Source of the DNA: Phaeobacter piscinae
GTDB taxonomy: Bacteria; Pseudomonadota; Alphaproteobacteria; Rhodobacterales; Rhodobacteraceae
Assembly (NCBI RefSeq): GCF_002407245.1
Contig: NZ_CP010684.1
Coordinates: 23,500 to 87,499, forward strand
DNA length: 64,000 nucleotides
Direction of reading: 5' to 3'
How positions within the stretch are numbered: the stretch's first letter is position 1; each line of letters begins with the position of its first letter. The position numbers and the translations under genes are program-made. The notes beneath the pieces were generated by a model. The model worked only from the letters and a program-made list of their open reading frames with translations, was not told the origin of the DNA and ran no database searches. This document shows, one piece after another, positions 19,639-27,976 of the stretch.

Positions 19639-19661
19639 TTCGTTCTATTAAAGTGAACGAA
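19639..19661. promoter_or_regulatory. Inverted repeat in the dabB/lysR intergenic region
   Basis: TTCGTTC (19639-19645) and GAACGAA (19655-19661) form a perfect seven-base dyad around a nine-base AT-rich spacer. The dyad ends on the A of the LysR start codon. This size fits a LysR-type binding site, here placed so that the regulator could repress its own translation or transcription while controlling dabBA on the other side. Confidence 0.55.
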
Positions 19662-20548
19662 TGCCTCTGAACTATCATCACCTGCGCTATTTCTGGGCGG
19701 TGGCCCATGACGGCAATCTGACCCGCACCGCACAGCGGCTGAACCTGTCGCAATCAGCCCTGTCTGTGCAGATCAAACAGCTGGAGGAACGGCTGGGGCA
19801 CCCGCTGTTTGACCGGCGCGGGCGGCAATTGCATCTGACCGAAGCCGGGCGGATCGCACTGGATCATGCGGATGCGATCTTTGCCACCGGGCAGGAGCTG
19901 ATCGCCACGCTGGAGGACACGCGCCGCAGCCGTCAGGCCCTGCGCGTCGGCGCGCTGGCGACCTTGTCACGGAACTTTCAGATCGGATTTCTGCGGCCGA
20001 TGCTGGCGCGCAGCGATGTTGAGGTGATCCTCAGATCCGGCAGCCCGACCGAACTGCTGGAAGGGCTGGCGACGCTGAACCTTGATCTGGTGCTGATGAA
20101 CCGAGAGCCGCCCAATGACAGCCTGACACCTTATGAAACCCATCAAATCGCGGATCAGGCGGTCAGCATCGTTGGCACCCCGGACCGGCTGAACCCGCGC
20201 CTGCCCATCCGGGAGTTGCTGACCACCCAGCCTTTTGTGCTGCCGACCACCGACAATACGGCGCGGACCGCCTTTGATGCCATGGCCAGTCGCCTGTCGG
20301 TGGTGCCACAGGTCGCGGCGGAGGTCGATGACATGGCGATGATGCGCCTCTTGGCCCGCGAAGACATCGGTCTGGCGCTGGTGGCCCCGATCGTGGTGCA
20401 GGATGAACTGTCCTCCGGGCGGCTGCTGGAGGCAGAAGAGCACCCCCGCATCCGCGAAACCTTCTATGCCATCACCCTAAGACGCCGCTTCCCGAACCCG
20501 CTGGTCCAGGAATTGCTGGCCGTCGACACCTCCGCTCTGGATGAATGA
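19661..20548 (+). CDS. LysR family regulator divergent from dabBA
   Basis: A 295-residue LysR protein: winged helix-turn-helix at residues 4-62 ('HLRYFWAVAHDGNLTRTAQR' then 'LNLSQSALSVQIKQLEERLG') and a periplasmic-binding-like effector domain from about 90 to 290. The N-terminus 'MPLNYHHLRYFWAVAHDGNL' is the NhaR-like type, in which the dimer helix follows 'LNYHHL'. Its position opposite dabBA and the dyad over its start codon suggest it controls carbon uptake, perhaps in response to CO2 or bicarbonate limitation. No effector can be read from the sequence. Confidence 0.9.
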   Translation: MPLNYHHLRYFWAVAHDGNLTRTAQRLNLSQSALSVQIKQLEERLGHPLFDRRGRQLHLTEAGRIALDHADAIFATGQELIATLEDTRRSRQALRVGALATLSRNFQIGFLRPMLARSDVEVILRSGSPTELLEGLATLNLDLVLMNREPPNDSLTPYETHQIADQAVSIVGTPDRLNPRLPIRELLTTQPFVLPTTDNTARTAFDAMASRLSVVPQVAAEVDDMAMMRLLAREDIGLALVAPIVVQDELSSGRLLEAEEHPRIRETFYAITLRRRFPNPLVQELLAVDTSALDE

Positions 20549-20583
20549 GGCCGCTGACCTGACCAGCAAGTTCCCGGCCACCC

Positions 20584-21720
20584 TCAGCGCATCAGCGCGC
20601 GGGCCTCTTGCGGGGGGAGCGGGGCCGGGCGGGGGCAGCTGGTGGTGGTCGCGACCCAGGCGCGGGTCTGGCCTGCCTTCAGAATGGCCATCATCACATC
20701 AACGGTATGGGCTGCCAGCTCGATGCCGCAACGATGGGGTCGGTTCTGGGTGATGGCGGCAACCATATCCGCAAGACCGGCGGCCCGGTAATTGGCCTGA
20801 CGGCGCCCGTCGGGCCGCGTCTCATTCGGCTGGGCAAAGGGGTGATCATCCTCCGGTGCAAGGGGGATCAACTCACCATCCCCTTCGCTCATCCTGACCA
20901 TGCCGCCGAAATAATTGGGGTCGGGCAGCTGCAGCGTCCCCTTGGTCCCGTAGAGTTCCATATTGGGATGGCTGCTGGTCCAGACATCCCAGCTGGCTCC
21001 CAAAGTGATGATCGCGCCGGTGTCGAATTCCAGCAGCGCGTGGATATTGGTGGCGGTGTCGACCGGGATCTCCTCGCCATGGCGCGGCCCATTGCCGATG
21101 GTGCGGGTGGGGAAACTGGCTGCCGTCATCGCCGCCACTGATCGCACCGGACCCAGCAACTGAATGAGATTGGCGATATAATAAGGTCCGAGGTCCAGAA
21201 CCGGCCCACCCCCCGGCTGAAAGAAGAAGTCCGGGTTCGGATGCCAGTGCTCCATCCCGCGCGACATCACATGGCAGGTGCCGCCAATCACGCGGCCAAC
21301 CCGCCCCTCATCAATCATGGCGCGGGCCAGCTGATGGGAACCGCCCAGAAACGTATCGGGTGCAGATCCCACGCGCAGACCGCGCTGCCCCGCCAGATCC
21401 CGCAGGGCGATGGCCTGGTCCAGCGTCAGCGCCAGTGGTTTTTCGGAATAGGCGTGTTTGCCTGCCTCCAGAATGCGCCGGGTCAGCGGATAATGCGCCT
21501 CCGGGATGGTGAGATTGACCACCACGGCGATATCCTCAGCCGCCAAGAGACCCTCCACGGTTTCGGCGCGCAACCTGTGTTCCGCCGCCCGTGCCTGTGC
21601 CGCCTCGGGGTTGATATCTGCCACTGCCCGAAGCGTCATCCCGCTGAAAAGAGGGATCATTTTCAGATAGGTGAGAGAGATATTTCCGCATCCGATGATG
21701 CCAATGCCCAGCTCTGTCAT
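20584..21720 (-). CDS. Gfo/Idh/MocA family oxidoreductase
   Basis: A 378-residue NAD(P)-dependent sugar dehydrogenase. The Rossmann motif 'LGIGIIGCGNISLTYLKM' is at the N-terminus, the catalytic-site 'YSEKPLALTLDQA' near residue 92, and a C-terminal alpha/beta domain with 'GGGPVLDLGPYYIANLIQLL' near 170-190 follows. GAGAGG precedes the ATG. It is the last gene of a minus-strand run SBP, permease, permease, ATPase, TIM-barrel isomerase, oxidoreductase, so it acts on the imported sugar, sugar acid or cyclitol, possibly by oxidation at C3. A second, transposon-split paralogue lies on the plus side. Confidence 0.9.
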   Translation of the reverse strand: MTELGIGIIGCGNISLTYLKMIPLFSGMTLRAVADINPEAAQARAAEHRLRAETVEGLLAAEDIAVVVNLTIPEAHYPLTRRILEAGKHAYSEKPLALTLDQAIALRDLAGQRGLRVGSAPDTFLGGSHQLARAMIDEGRVGRVIGGTCHVMSRGMEHWHPNPDFFFQPGGGPVLDLGPYYIANLIQLLGPVRSVAAMTAASFPTRTIGNGPRHGEEIPVDTATNIHALLEFDTGAIITLGASWDVWTSSHPNMELYGTKGTLQLPDPNYFGGMVRMSEGDGELIPLAPEDDHPFAQPNETRPDGRRQANYRAAGLADMVAAITQNRPHRCGIELAAHTVDVMMAILKAGQTRAWVATTTSCPRPAPLPPQEARALMR

Positions 21721-21729
21721 AATGACCTC

Positions 21730-22473
21730 TCAGAATGCCTGTACCGTCGCCAGCGACCGACGGGCGCAGCGGCGATGATCACTTGGGTTGTCATGTTCGA
21801 TCACGTAACGATCCACGCCAGCCTTTTGCAGGGCGGCGTGAACCGGCGCCCAGGAGAGCGTGCCATGGCCCACATCGGCCCAGCCGTCCTCATCCGCGCA
21901 GGCCCCGGTCGGCGCGACATCTTTGATATGGGCGGCGTGGATCTGACCTGCAAAACGCTCCACCATGGCCACCGGGTTGTGGCCCGCGCGGGCCGTCCAG
22001 CCCAGATCCAGCTCCAGTTTCAACTCGGGCGAGGCCCCGGCGATGAGATCCAGCGGCATCACCCCGCCGCCCAGATCGGCCAGCTCAAAATCATGGTTGT
22101 GCCAGCCAAAGACAAATCCGGCCTCCTGCACCGGTCGCCCGGCGGCCACCAGACGGGCGGCAAACGCCTCCCAGCCGGCAAGGTCCACAGGCCGATCCGG
22201 TGCCTGCAGCATTGGCGCAAAAATCGCCTCGGCGCCAACGGCGCGACCAATCGCGATGGCCGCCTGCGGATCGCGCTCCAGATCGTCCAGCCCGTAGTGC
22301 AACGTCGGCATGCTCAGCCCCGCCGCGCGCAGATCCTCGGCCAGCGTCGGCACCTGCGCAAACAGCGCGCCATAGCCCTCAACATCTGCGTAGCCAGCCT
22401 CCGCCAGCATGGTGAGCGTGTCAGCCAGCGGCCAGTTGCGCGAGCCATAGAGTTGGTAGGAAATAGCAGTCAT
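21730..22473 (-). CDS. Sugar phosphate isomerase/epimerase family protein (TIM barrel)
   Basis: A 247-residue AP-endonuclease-2-type TIM barrel. Metal-binding positions are seen in 'FGWHNHDFELADLG' near residue 133, 'LELDLGWTARAG' near 168 and 'IHAAHIKDVAP' near 193. I chose the ATG at 22473 (GAAGGAC upstream, 'MTAISYQLYGSRNWPLADTL' start); the frame is open eight codons further. Members isomerise, epimerise or eliminate keto-sugars made by Gfo/Idh/MocA partners, and one such partner is encoded nine bases downstream. The substrate is not known. Confidence 0.87.
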   Translation of the reverse strand: MTAISYQLYGSRNWPLADTLTMLAEAGYADVEGYGALFAQVPTLAEDLRAAGLSMPTLHYGLDDLERDPQAAIAIGRAVGAEAIFAPMLQAPDRPVDLAGWEAFAARLVAAGRPVQEAGFVFGWHNHDFELADLGGGVMPLDLIAGASPELKLELDLGWTARAGHNPVAMVERFAGQIHAAHIKDVAPTGACADEDGWADVGHGTLSWAPVHAALQKAGVDRYVIEHDNPSDHRRCARRSLATVQAF

Positions 22474-22493
22474 GGTAAGTCCTTCCGGCGCCG

Positions 22494-23579
22494 TCACAGG
22501 CGCGCTTCGGTGTTGGGGTCAAAGAGTGAGGCGCGGCCCGTGTCAAAGCCGATGCGCAACCGGTCGCCTGCCGACACCCGGCTGGCCCCATCCATGCGCA
22601 GGCGCAAATTTTGCGTGCCCTGGGTGGCATAGACCAACGTGTCCGACCCCAGCCCCTCGACCAGATCCACCAGCACCTCGGCGGTGGTATCCGCGCGGGT
22701 GATCTGCTCTCCAGTCAGGATATGTTCGGGGCGGATGCCGATCACGGCGGCGCCATGATGCGGCCCGTTCTGGTAGGCGTACCCCTGCATCGGCAGGGCG
22801 AGATCGCCGGCATGGAACACGCCGTCAATCAGCACCCCCTCAATCAGGTTCATGGCCGGGCTGCCGATAAACCCGGCGACATAGAGGTTCTGAGGCCGGT
22901 TATAAATCTCATCCGGGCTGCTCAGCTGCATGATCCGCCCGCCCTTCATGATGGCGATACGGTCCGCCAGCGTCATCGCCTCGACCTGATCATGGGTCAC
23001 GTAGATCATGGTATTCGCCAATTGCTGATGCAGCCGCTTCAGCTCCACCCGCAGATCGGCGCGCAGCTTGGCATCCAGATTGGACAGCGGTTCATCAAAC
23101 AGGAACACATCCACATCGCGCACAAGCGCCCGCCCGATGGCGACGCGCTGGCGTTGCCCGCCCGACAACGCGGCGGGTTTGCGTTTCAGCAGCGGTTCGA
23201 TCTGCAACACCTCGGCGGCGCGGGCCACGCGTTTGGCGATCTCCGGCTTTGGAAGGCGGGCGTTTTTCAGGCCAAAGGAAAGGTTCCCCTCCACCGTCAT
23301 CTGCGGGTAAAGCGCATAGGACTGGAACACCATGCCAATGCCGCGCTCCGACGGTTCCGCCCAGGTGACATTCTGGCCTTGAATGAAAATCTGCCCGTCG
23401 CTGATATCCAGCAGGCCCGCGATACAGTTCAGCAAGGTGGACTTGCCGCATCCGGATGAGCCGAGCAGCACCAGAAATTCGCCCTGTTCGATATCTAGGT
23501 TCAGCTGATGCAGCACCTGCAGCTCGCCGAAATGGAGGTCGAGGTCGCGGATCTCAACGGAGTGGGTCATAAGTGTCAT
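22494..23579 (-). CDS. Sugar ABC transporter ATP-binding protein (UgpC/MalK type)
   Basis: A 361-residue ATPase of the CUT1 class. Walker A 'LGSSGCGKSTLLNCIAG' near residue 38, signature 'LSGGQRQRVAIGRALVRD' near 135-150, Walker B 'VFLFDEPLSNLDAKLR' near 155-170 and the switch 'IYVTHDQVEAMTLADR' near 190 are all intact. The C-terminal regulatory domain (about 240-361, with 'IGIRPEHI') is typical of MalK/UgpC. It energises the two permeases encoded just upstream, from which it is separated by six bases. Confidence 0.93.
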   Translation of the reverse strand: MTLMTHSVEIRDLDLHFGELQVLHQLNLDIEQGEFLVLLGSSGCGKSTLLNCIAGLLDISDGQIFIQGQNVTWAEPSERGIGMVFQSYALYPQMTVEGNLSFGLKNARLPKPEIAKRVARAAEVLQIEPLLKRKPAALSGGQRQRVAIGRALVRDVDVFLFDEPLSNLDAKLRADLRVELKRLHQQLANTMIYVTHDQVEAMTLADRIAIMKGGRIMQLSSPDEIYNRPQNLYVAGFIGSPAMNLIEGVLIDGVFHAGDLALPMQGYAYQNGPHHGAAVIGIRPEHILTGEQITRADTTAEVLVDLVEGLGSDTLVYATQGTQNLRLRMDGASRVSAGDRLRIGFDTGRASLFDPNTEARL

Positions 23580-23585
23580 GAGAGA

Positions 23586-24515
23586 TCAGCCTTTCACGGC
23601 GCCAGCAGCAATGCCGCGCACAAACAGTTTGCCAGAGACGAGATAGATCACCAGCGGCACCAACCCGGTGAGAAGGGTTGCGGCCATGTTGACGTTATAT
23701 TCCTTCACCCCCTGGACGGAGTTGACGATATTGTTGAGCTGCACCGTCATCGGATAGGTTTCGGGCTTGGTGTAGATCACGCCAAACAGGAAATCGTTCC
23801 AGATTCCGGTGACTTGCAGGATCATGGCCACGACGAAGATCGGGATCGACATTGGCACCATGACGCGCAGATAGATGCCCCAGAACCCGGCGCCATCCAC
23901 CCGCGCCGCCTTGAACAGCTCCTCCGGCAGGGAGGCAAAATAGTTGCGGAACAACAGTGTCAGGATCGGCATGCCAAAGATTGAATGCACCAGCACCAGC
24001 CCCCACAGCGATCCCATCAGCTTCAGCTCGCGCAGGATGATCACAATCGGATAAAGCATGGTCTGATAGGGGATGAAGGCGCCGATGATCAGGATGGTGA
24101 AAAACGTCTCCGACCCTTTGAACCGCCAGTTTGCGAGTGCGTAGCCATTGACGCTGGCGATGGCGATGGACAGCGCCACTGACGGCACCAGGATCTTGAT
24201 CGAATTGCCAAACCCCCGGCTCAGCCCGTCGCAATTGATGCCGGTGCAGGCCTCCGACCAGGCCTTGACCCAGGGCTGAAACGTGATCTCGACCGGCGGC
24301 GAAAAGATATTGCCGAGCCGGATTTCGGGCATCCCCTTGAGCGAGGTCACCACCATCACGTAGAGCGGCAGCAGATAGTAGAGCGCGATCAGCAGCAGCG
24401 TTCCATAAAGCATGACATTTCGCCGCGAAACCTTCGCCTTTGGCTTGGTGCCGCGCGGGCCGTCCAGAATACGGACCGGGGTGGCCTTCGGGGTTTGTGG
24501 GGACAGATCAACCAC
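23586..24515 (-). CDS. Sugar ABC transporter permease (MalG type)
   Basis: A CUT1 inner-membrane permease, 309 residues from the GTG I prefer at 24515. GGAGGAAAG lies just before it and the codon overlaps the end of the preceding permease gene. The frame is open to 24554. Six membrane spans are visible, with the ATPase-contact loop 'EELFKAARVDGAGFWGIYLR' near residue 205. The C-terminus ends 'SGKLFVRGIAAGAVKG', a typical MalG-like tail. It pairs with the MalF-like protein to form the sugar channel. Confidence 0.9.
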   Translation of the reverse strand: MVDLSPQTPKATPVRILDGPRGTKPKAKVSRRNVMLYGTLLLIALYYLLPLYVMVVTSLKGMPEIRLGNIFSPPVEITFQPWVKAWSEACTGINCDGLSRGFGNSIKILVPSVALSIAIASVNGYALANWRFKGSETFFTILIIGAFIPYQTMLYPIVIILRELKLMGSLWGLVLVHSIFGMPILTLLFRNYFASLPEELFKAARVDGAGFWGIYLRVMVPMSIPIFVVAMILQVTGIWNDFLFGVIYTKPETYPMTVQLNNIVNSVQGVKEYNVNMAATLLTGLVPLVIYLVSGKLFVRGIAAGAVKG

Positions 24516-25440
24516 GTTTCTTTCCTCCGAATTCCAGATAGGCCCAGGGCACAAGGATGATGATCACCGACAGCAGCATCATGGTGGAGGCGGCAAAGCC
24601 CTGACCCAGATTCTGGGCCTCAAACATGTAGTTGATCACGTATTTCGCAGGCACCTCGGATGAAATGCCGGGACCGCCATTGGTCTGGGCCACCACCAGA
24701 TCGTAAAGCTTGATAATGCCGCTGGCGATGATCACCAGCGCGGTGACAAACACCGGGCGCATCATTGGGATGATCACCCGGACATAGGTCTTGGTCACGC
24801 CGATCCCGTCAACGCGGGCGGCCTTCCAGATGTCCTCATCAATGCCGCGCAGCCCCGCCAGCATGATCACCATGACAAAGCCGCTGCCCTGCCACAGCCC
24901 GGCGATCAGCACGCCGAAAATCACCGTTTCCGGGTTGTTCAGCGGGTCAAAAGCAAAGCTCTCCCAACCCCAGCTGCGCACTACATTCTGAATGCCGAAA
25001 TCCGGGTTTAGGATCCATTGCCAGGCCAATCCGGTCACCACAAAAGACAGCGCAAACGGGTAGAGAAAGATGGTACGAAACGCGCCCTCAAAGCGGATCT
25101 TGCGATCCAGCAGCGCCGCCAGTGTGAAACCGATCGCCATGGTCAGCACCAGCGAGCAGAGGCCATAGATCAGCAGGTTTTCGACCGAGATCAACCAACG
25201 ATTGCTGGACCAGAGCCGCTCATATTGATCGAAACCGACGAATTTCCACTTCGGCAGCAGCCGCGATTTGGTGAAGGAATGCGCAACCGTCCAGGCGGTG
25301 CCGCCCATGAACACCACCAGCGCGGTGAGGATCATCGGCACGGAGGCGATTTTTGCATTGAGATTGCGCAGCACGCGGGGCGGGCGCGGCCGGGCCGCGG
25401 GGTTGTGTCCGCTGCGGCCGGTTGGAGGGGCTAGTGTCAT
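24508..25440 (-). CDS. Sugar ABC transporter permease (MalF/UgpA type)
   Basis: A 310-residue CUT1 permease with six membrane spans and the EAA loop 'DEDIWKAARVDGIGVTKTYV' near residue 218. An N-terminal basic stretch precedes the first span. It overlaps the next permease gene by about eight bases, so the two are translationally coupled. It lies 92 bases after the binding-protein gene; that gap holds a strong hairpin that may lower permease expression relative to the binding protein. Confidence 0.9.
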   Translation of the reverse strand: MTLAPPTGRSGHNPAARPRPPRVLRNLNAKIASVPMILTALVVFMGGTAWTVAHSFTKSRLLPKWKFVGFDQYERLWSSNRWLISVENLLIYGLCSLVLTMAIGFTLAALLDRKIRFEGAFRTIFLYPFALSFVVTGLAWQWILNPDFGIQNVVRSWGWESFAFDPLNNPETVIFGVLIAGLWQGSGFVMVIMLAGLRGIDEDIWKAARVDGIGVTKTYVRVIIPMMRPVFVTALVIIASGIIKLYDLVVAQTNGGPGISSEVPAKYVINYMFEAQNLGQGFAASTMMLLSVIIILVPWAYLEFGGKKRG

Positions 25441-25492
25441 GATATGTCTCGTTCTGGATCAGCGCGCCGATCAGGGCAGACGGCAACGCCAA

Positions 25493-25520
25493 CCGGGGCG
25501 CAAATCAAGGCGCGCCCCGG
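25493..25520 (-). other. Hairpin between binding-protein and permease genes
   Basis: CCGGGGCGC (25493-25501) pairs perfectly with GCGCCCCGG (25512-25520) around a ten-base loop. It begins 13 bases after the binding-protein stop on the minus strand. Such intercistronic hairpins commonly protect the upstream mRNA part and make binding protein more abundant than permease. No T-run follows. Confidence 0.5.
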
Positions 25521-25532
25521 CTGAAATGCGGC

Positions 25533-26762
25533 TCAGTCAGCGTCCGCGATAATCTCGGCATAGCGCGCCTGCGCATCCGCCGCCGCCATTTCAGAGGCCC
25601 AGAATTCCGCCATCAGATCCTGAATCTGCGCCTGGGTATCGGCGGAGAACGCCTGATCCATGCTGGGCAGAACATTGCCATCCGCCAGAATCGCGAGGCC
25701 TTTCTTCATGCAGTCATTGGCTGCTGACAGATCGACATCTCCGCGCACCGGCAGGGAGCCCTTGGTCAGGTTGAAATCGACCTGAACCTCCTTGGAGATC
25801 AGCACCGACGCCATATCCATCTGCGCCTGTTTGACCTCTGCATCTTCAATCACCGGGAAATAAAACGCATCACCGCTGGTGTCGATGATCTGGTTCAGCC
25901 CCATGCCGGGCAGGCAGCTGTAATCCTGTCCGGCCACCTGTTCGGCAAGGGTGAATTCCCCCTGCGCCCAATCGCCCATGATCTGCCCGCCGGCCTTGCC
26001 GGTGATGACCATATTGGTGGCCAGGTTCCAGTCCTGCACATTGCTGTTGCGCGCCAGTTCGCGGGCGTCGACCACCGCATCGAAAACCTTGGCATATTGC
26101 GGCCCGGCGGCGACCTCGGCGTTGCGTTCCAGCGAGACCTTGCGCCAGCTGTCCTGATCGACCAGCCCAACAGTTAGCGCGCCAAAGGCGATCCGCTGCT
26201 GCCAGCCCTGCTGCCCCATCGCCAGCGGCACGATACCGGCCTCGGCCAGCTTTGGCGCGGCGGCGACAAATTCATACCAATCCTGCGGCACACTCATCCC
26301 CGCCTTGTCAAAGGCGTCGTGGCTGAGCCAGAGCCACTGCGTGGAATGGATATTGACCGGCACACAGTAGATGCGCCCCTCGTAGGTGCAGCTGTCCAGC
26401 AGCGACGGCGGGTTGACGATATCGCGCCAGCCTTCCTTTTCCGCCAGTTCGGTGAGGTCGGTCATCAGCCCCGCCTCGATCAGCTCCTCGGCCTGACGAC
26501 CATGGGTGAGCTGCGTTGCCGCCATCGGATCACCGCCCAGAATACGGCTGATAATGATCGGACGCGCAGTGGTACCGGATCCGGCGATGGCACCATCAAC
26601 CCAGTTATGCGCGGTCTGATCATTGACCGCATCGGCAAATTTCGTAACCGCCGCAGCCTCCCCGCCTGAGGTCCACCAATGGGTCACCTCCAGATCGGCG
26701 GACTGCGCGATGGTGGCGCTAACACTAAAGGCTGTCGTCATCAGCATAGATGTCAATTTCAC
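25533..26762 (-). CDS. Sugar ABC transporter substrate-binding protein (family 1)
   Basis: A 409-residue periplasmic binding protein. A signal peptide occupies about residues 1-22 (basic start, hydrophobic core, 'ATIAQSADLEV' cleavage region). The mature N-terminus 'LEVTHWWTSGGEAAAVTKFA' is typical of CUT1 sugar or glycerol-phosphate binding proteins, and 'GGQIMGDWAQGEF' near 260 is a conserved hinge-region motif. Translation starts at GTG 26762 with AGGGAGG about seven bases before. It is the first gene of the minus-strand transport operon, divergent from lacI. The palindromic operator lies 17 bases upstream, so the sugar it binds is probably linked to the LacI effector. Confidence 0.9.
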   Translation of the reverse strand: MKLTSMLMTTAFSVSATIAQSADLEVTHWWTSGGEAAAVTKFADAVNDQTAHNWVDGAIAGSGTTARPIIISRILGGDPMAATQLTHGRQAEELIEAGLMTDLTELAEKEGWRDIVNPPSLLDSCTYEGRIYCVPVNIHSTQWLWLSHDAFDKAGMSVPQDWYEFVAAAPKLAEAGIVPLAMGQQGWQQRIAFGALTVGLVDQDSWRKVSLERNAEVAAGPQYAKVFDAVVDARELARNSNVQDWNLATNMVITGKAGGQIMGDWAQGEFTLAEQVAGQDYSCLPGMGLNQIIDTSGDAFYFPVIEDAEVKQAQMDMASVLISKEVQVDFNLTKGSLPVRGDVDLSAANDCMKKGLAILADGNVLPSMDQAFSADTQAQIQDLMAEFWASEMAAADAQARYAEIIADAD

Positions 26763-26778
26763 GATTTATCCTCCCTGA

Positions 26779-26812
26779 CTAAATCGTTATAGATCGACTT
26801 ATAACGATTTAG
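26779..26812. promoter_or_regulatory. Large palindromic operator between the transport operon and lacI
   Basis: CTAAATCGTTATA (26779-26791) and TATAACGATTTAG (26800-26812) are perfect 13-base inverted copies around an eight-base centre. Each arm contains a central CG within an imperfect palindrome, as LacI-family operators do, so the region may hold two adjacent LacI sites. A further 'ATAAATCG' lies next to the binding-protein start. Placement just upstream of the minus-strand GTG start fits repression by the divergent LacI protein. Confidence 0.7.
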
Positions 26813-26912
26813 ATTGACCTCGCAAGATGTTTTCTGCAACACGAAGAACAGGACGTGGGGTCGCGGATCTGATAGGGATCCCAAACCCCGATATGAGCAA
26901 CGCGAGGCGCCA

Positions 26913-27953
26913 ATGGCCAAATCTACCCCCCCAAGCGACGGTCTGCCCCGCGATGGCAAGAAGCCGACGCTTAAAACCATCGCCAAGGCCAGCGGCATGG
27001 CCGTGCCCACGGTCTCGCGGGCGCTGTCCGATGCGCCCGATATCAGCGAAGCGACCAAGAAGAAGGTGCGCGAAATCGCCGATGCGCTTGGCTATGTGCC
27101 AAACCGCGCGGGCGTGCGGCTGCGCACCGGGCGCACCAATGTCATCAGTCTGGTGATGTCGGCAGAACGCGAGATGATGACCCAGACCGCCCGGTTGCTG
27201 ACCTCGCTGGGGCTGGCGCTGCGCGAAACCCAGTATCACCTCAATGTCTCACCGGTGTTTCCCGACGACGACCCGCTGCGCGCAGTGCGCTACATCGTGG
27301 AGAATCAGACCGCCGATTGCGTGATCTTCAATCAGGTCGAACCGGAGGATAAGCGCGCGGAATATCTGATTGAACGGAAGTTCCCATTTGCCACCCACGG
27401 GCGCACCAAATGGGCCGATCAGCACCCCTATTATGACTTCGATAATTTCGCCTTTTCCGAATTGTCGCTTGCCGAACTGGCGGCGCGTGGGCGCAGGAAT
27501 ATCGTGCTGCTGGCGCCGCCTCTGGCGCAGAACTATGCCAACGATATGGTGAACGGCGCCCGCCACGCCGCCAAGGCGCTGGGGATCCAGCTGCACGTGG
27601 CCCGTCAGGTCCAGAGCAACGGTCTCTATAAGGATCTGCGCAACTGGGCGGCGCAGAAACACCGCGAAGATCCAACAATCGACGGCTTTCTCTGCGCCTC
27701 GACCAACGCCACCATGTCCGTGGTTGCGGGTATGGAAAGCTGCGGCTGCACCGTCGGGCAGGAGTTCGACGTGGTCGCCAAGGAGGGGCTGCATATGCTG
27801 AAATTCGTGCGCCCCGAAATCATTGTCGTGCAGGAAGATATCGAAGCCACCGGCGTCTTCCTCGCCAAGGCGGCCCTTCAGGCGATCAAATCGCCGGAGC
27901 TGCCACCACAGCAGTTTCTGGAAGTACCAACCGAATTTGTCACCTGGGAATAA
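26913..27953 (+). CDS. LacI family transcriptional regulator
   Basis: A 346-residue regulator. The LacI helix-turn-helix and hinge are clear near residues 18-70: 'LKTIAKASGMAVPTVSRALS' then 'ATKKKVREIADALGYVPN'. A periplasmic-binding-like sensor domain follows. I chose the ATG at 26913, where the family's N-terminus begins; the open frame runs 33 codons further up into the operator. It is divergent from the sugar importer and leads the plus-strand isomerase and dehydrogenase genes, so it probably controls both arms. The sugar effector is unknown. Confidence 0.92.
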   Translation: MAKSTPPSDGLPRDGKKPTLKTIAKASGMAVPTVSRALSDAPDISEATKKKVREIADALGYVPNRAGVRLRTGRTNVISLVMSAEREMMTQTARLLTSLGLALRETQYHLNVSPVFPDDDPLRAVRYIVENQTADCVIFNQVEPEDKRAEYLIERKFPFATHGRTKWADQHPYYDFDNFAFSELSLAELAARGRRNIVLLAPPLAQNYANDMVNGARHAAKALGIQLHVARQVQSNGLYKDLRNWAAQKHREDPTIDGFLCASTNATMSVVAGMESCGCTVGQEFDVVAKEGLHMLKFVRPEIIVVQEDIEATGVFLAKAALQAIKSPELPPQQFLEVPTEFVTWE

Positions 27954-27976
27954 CCCAGACCCGAGGGAGAGCAGAC

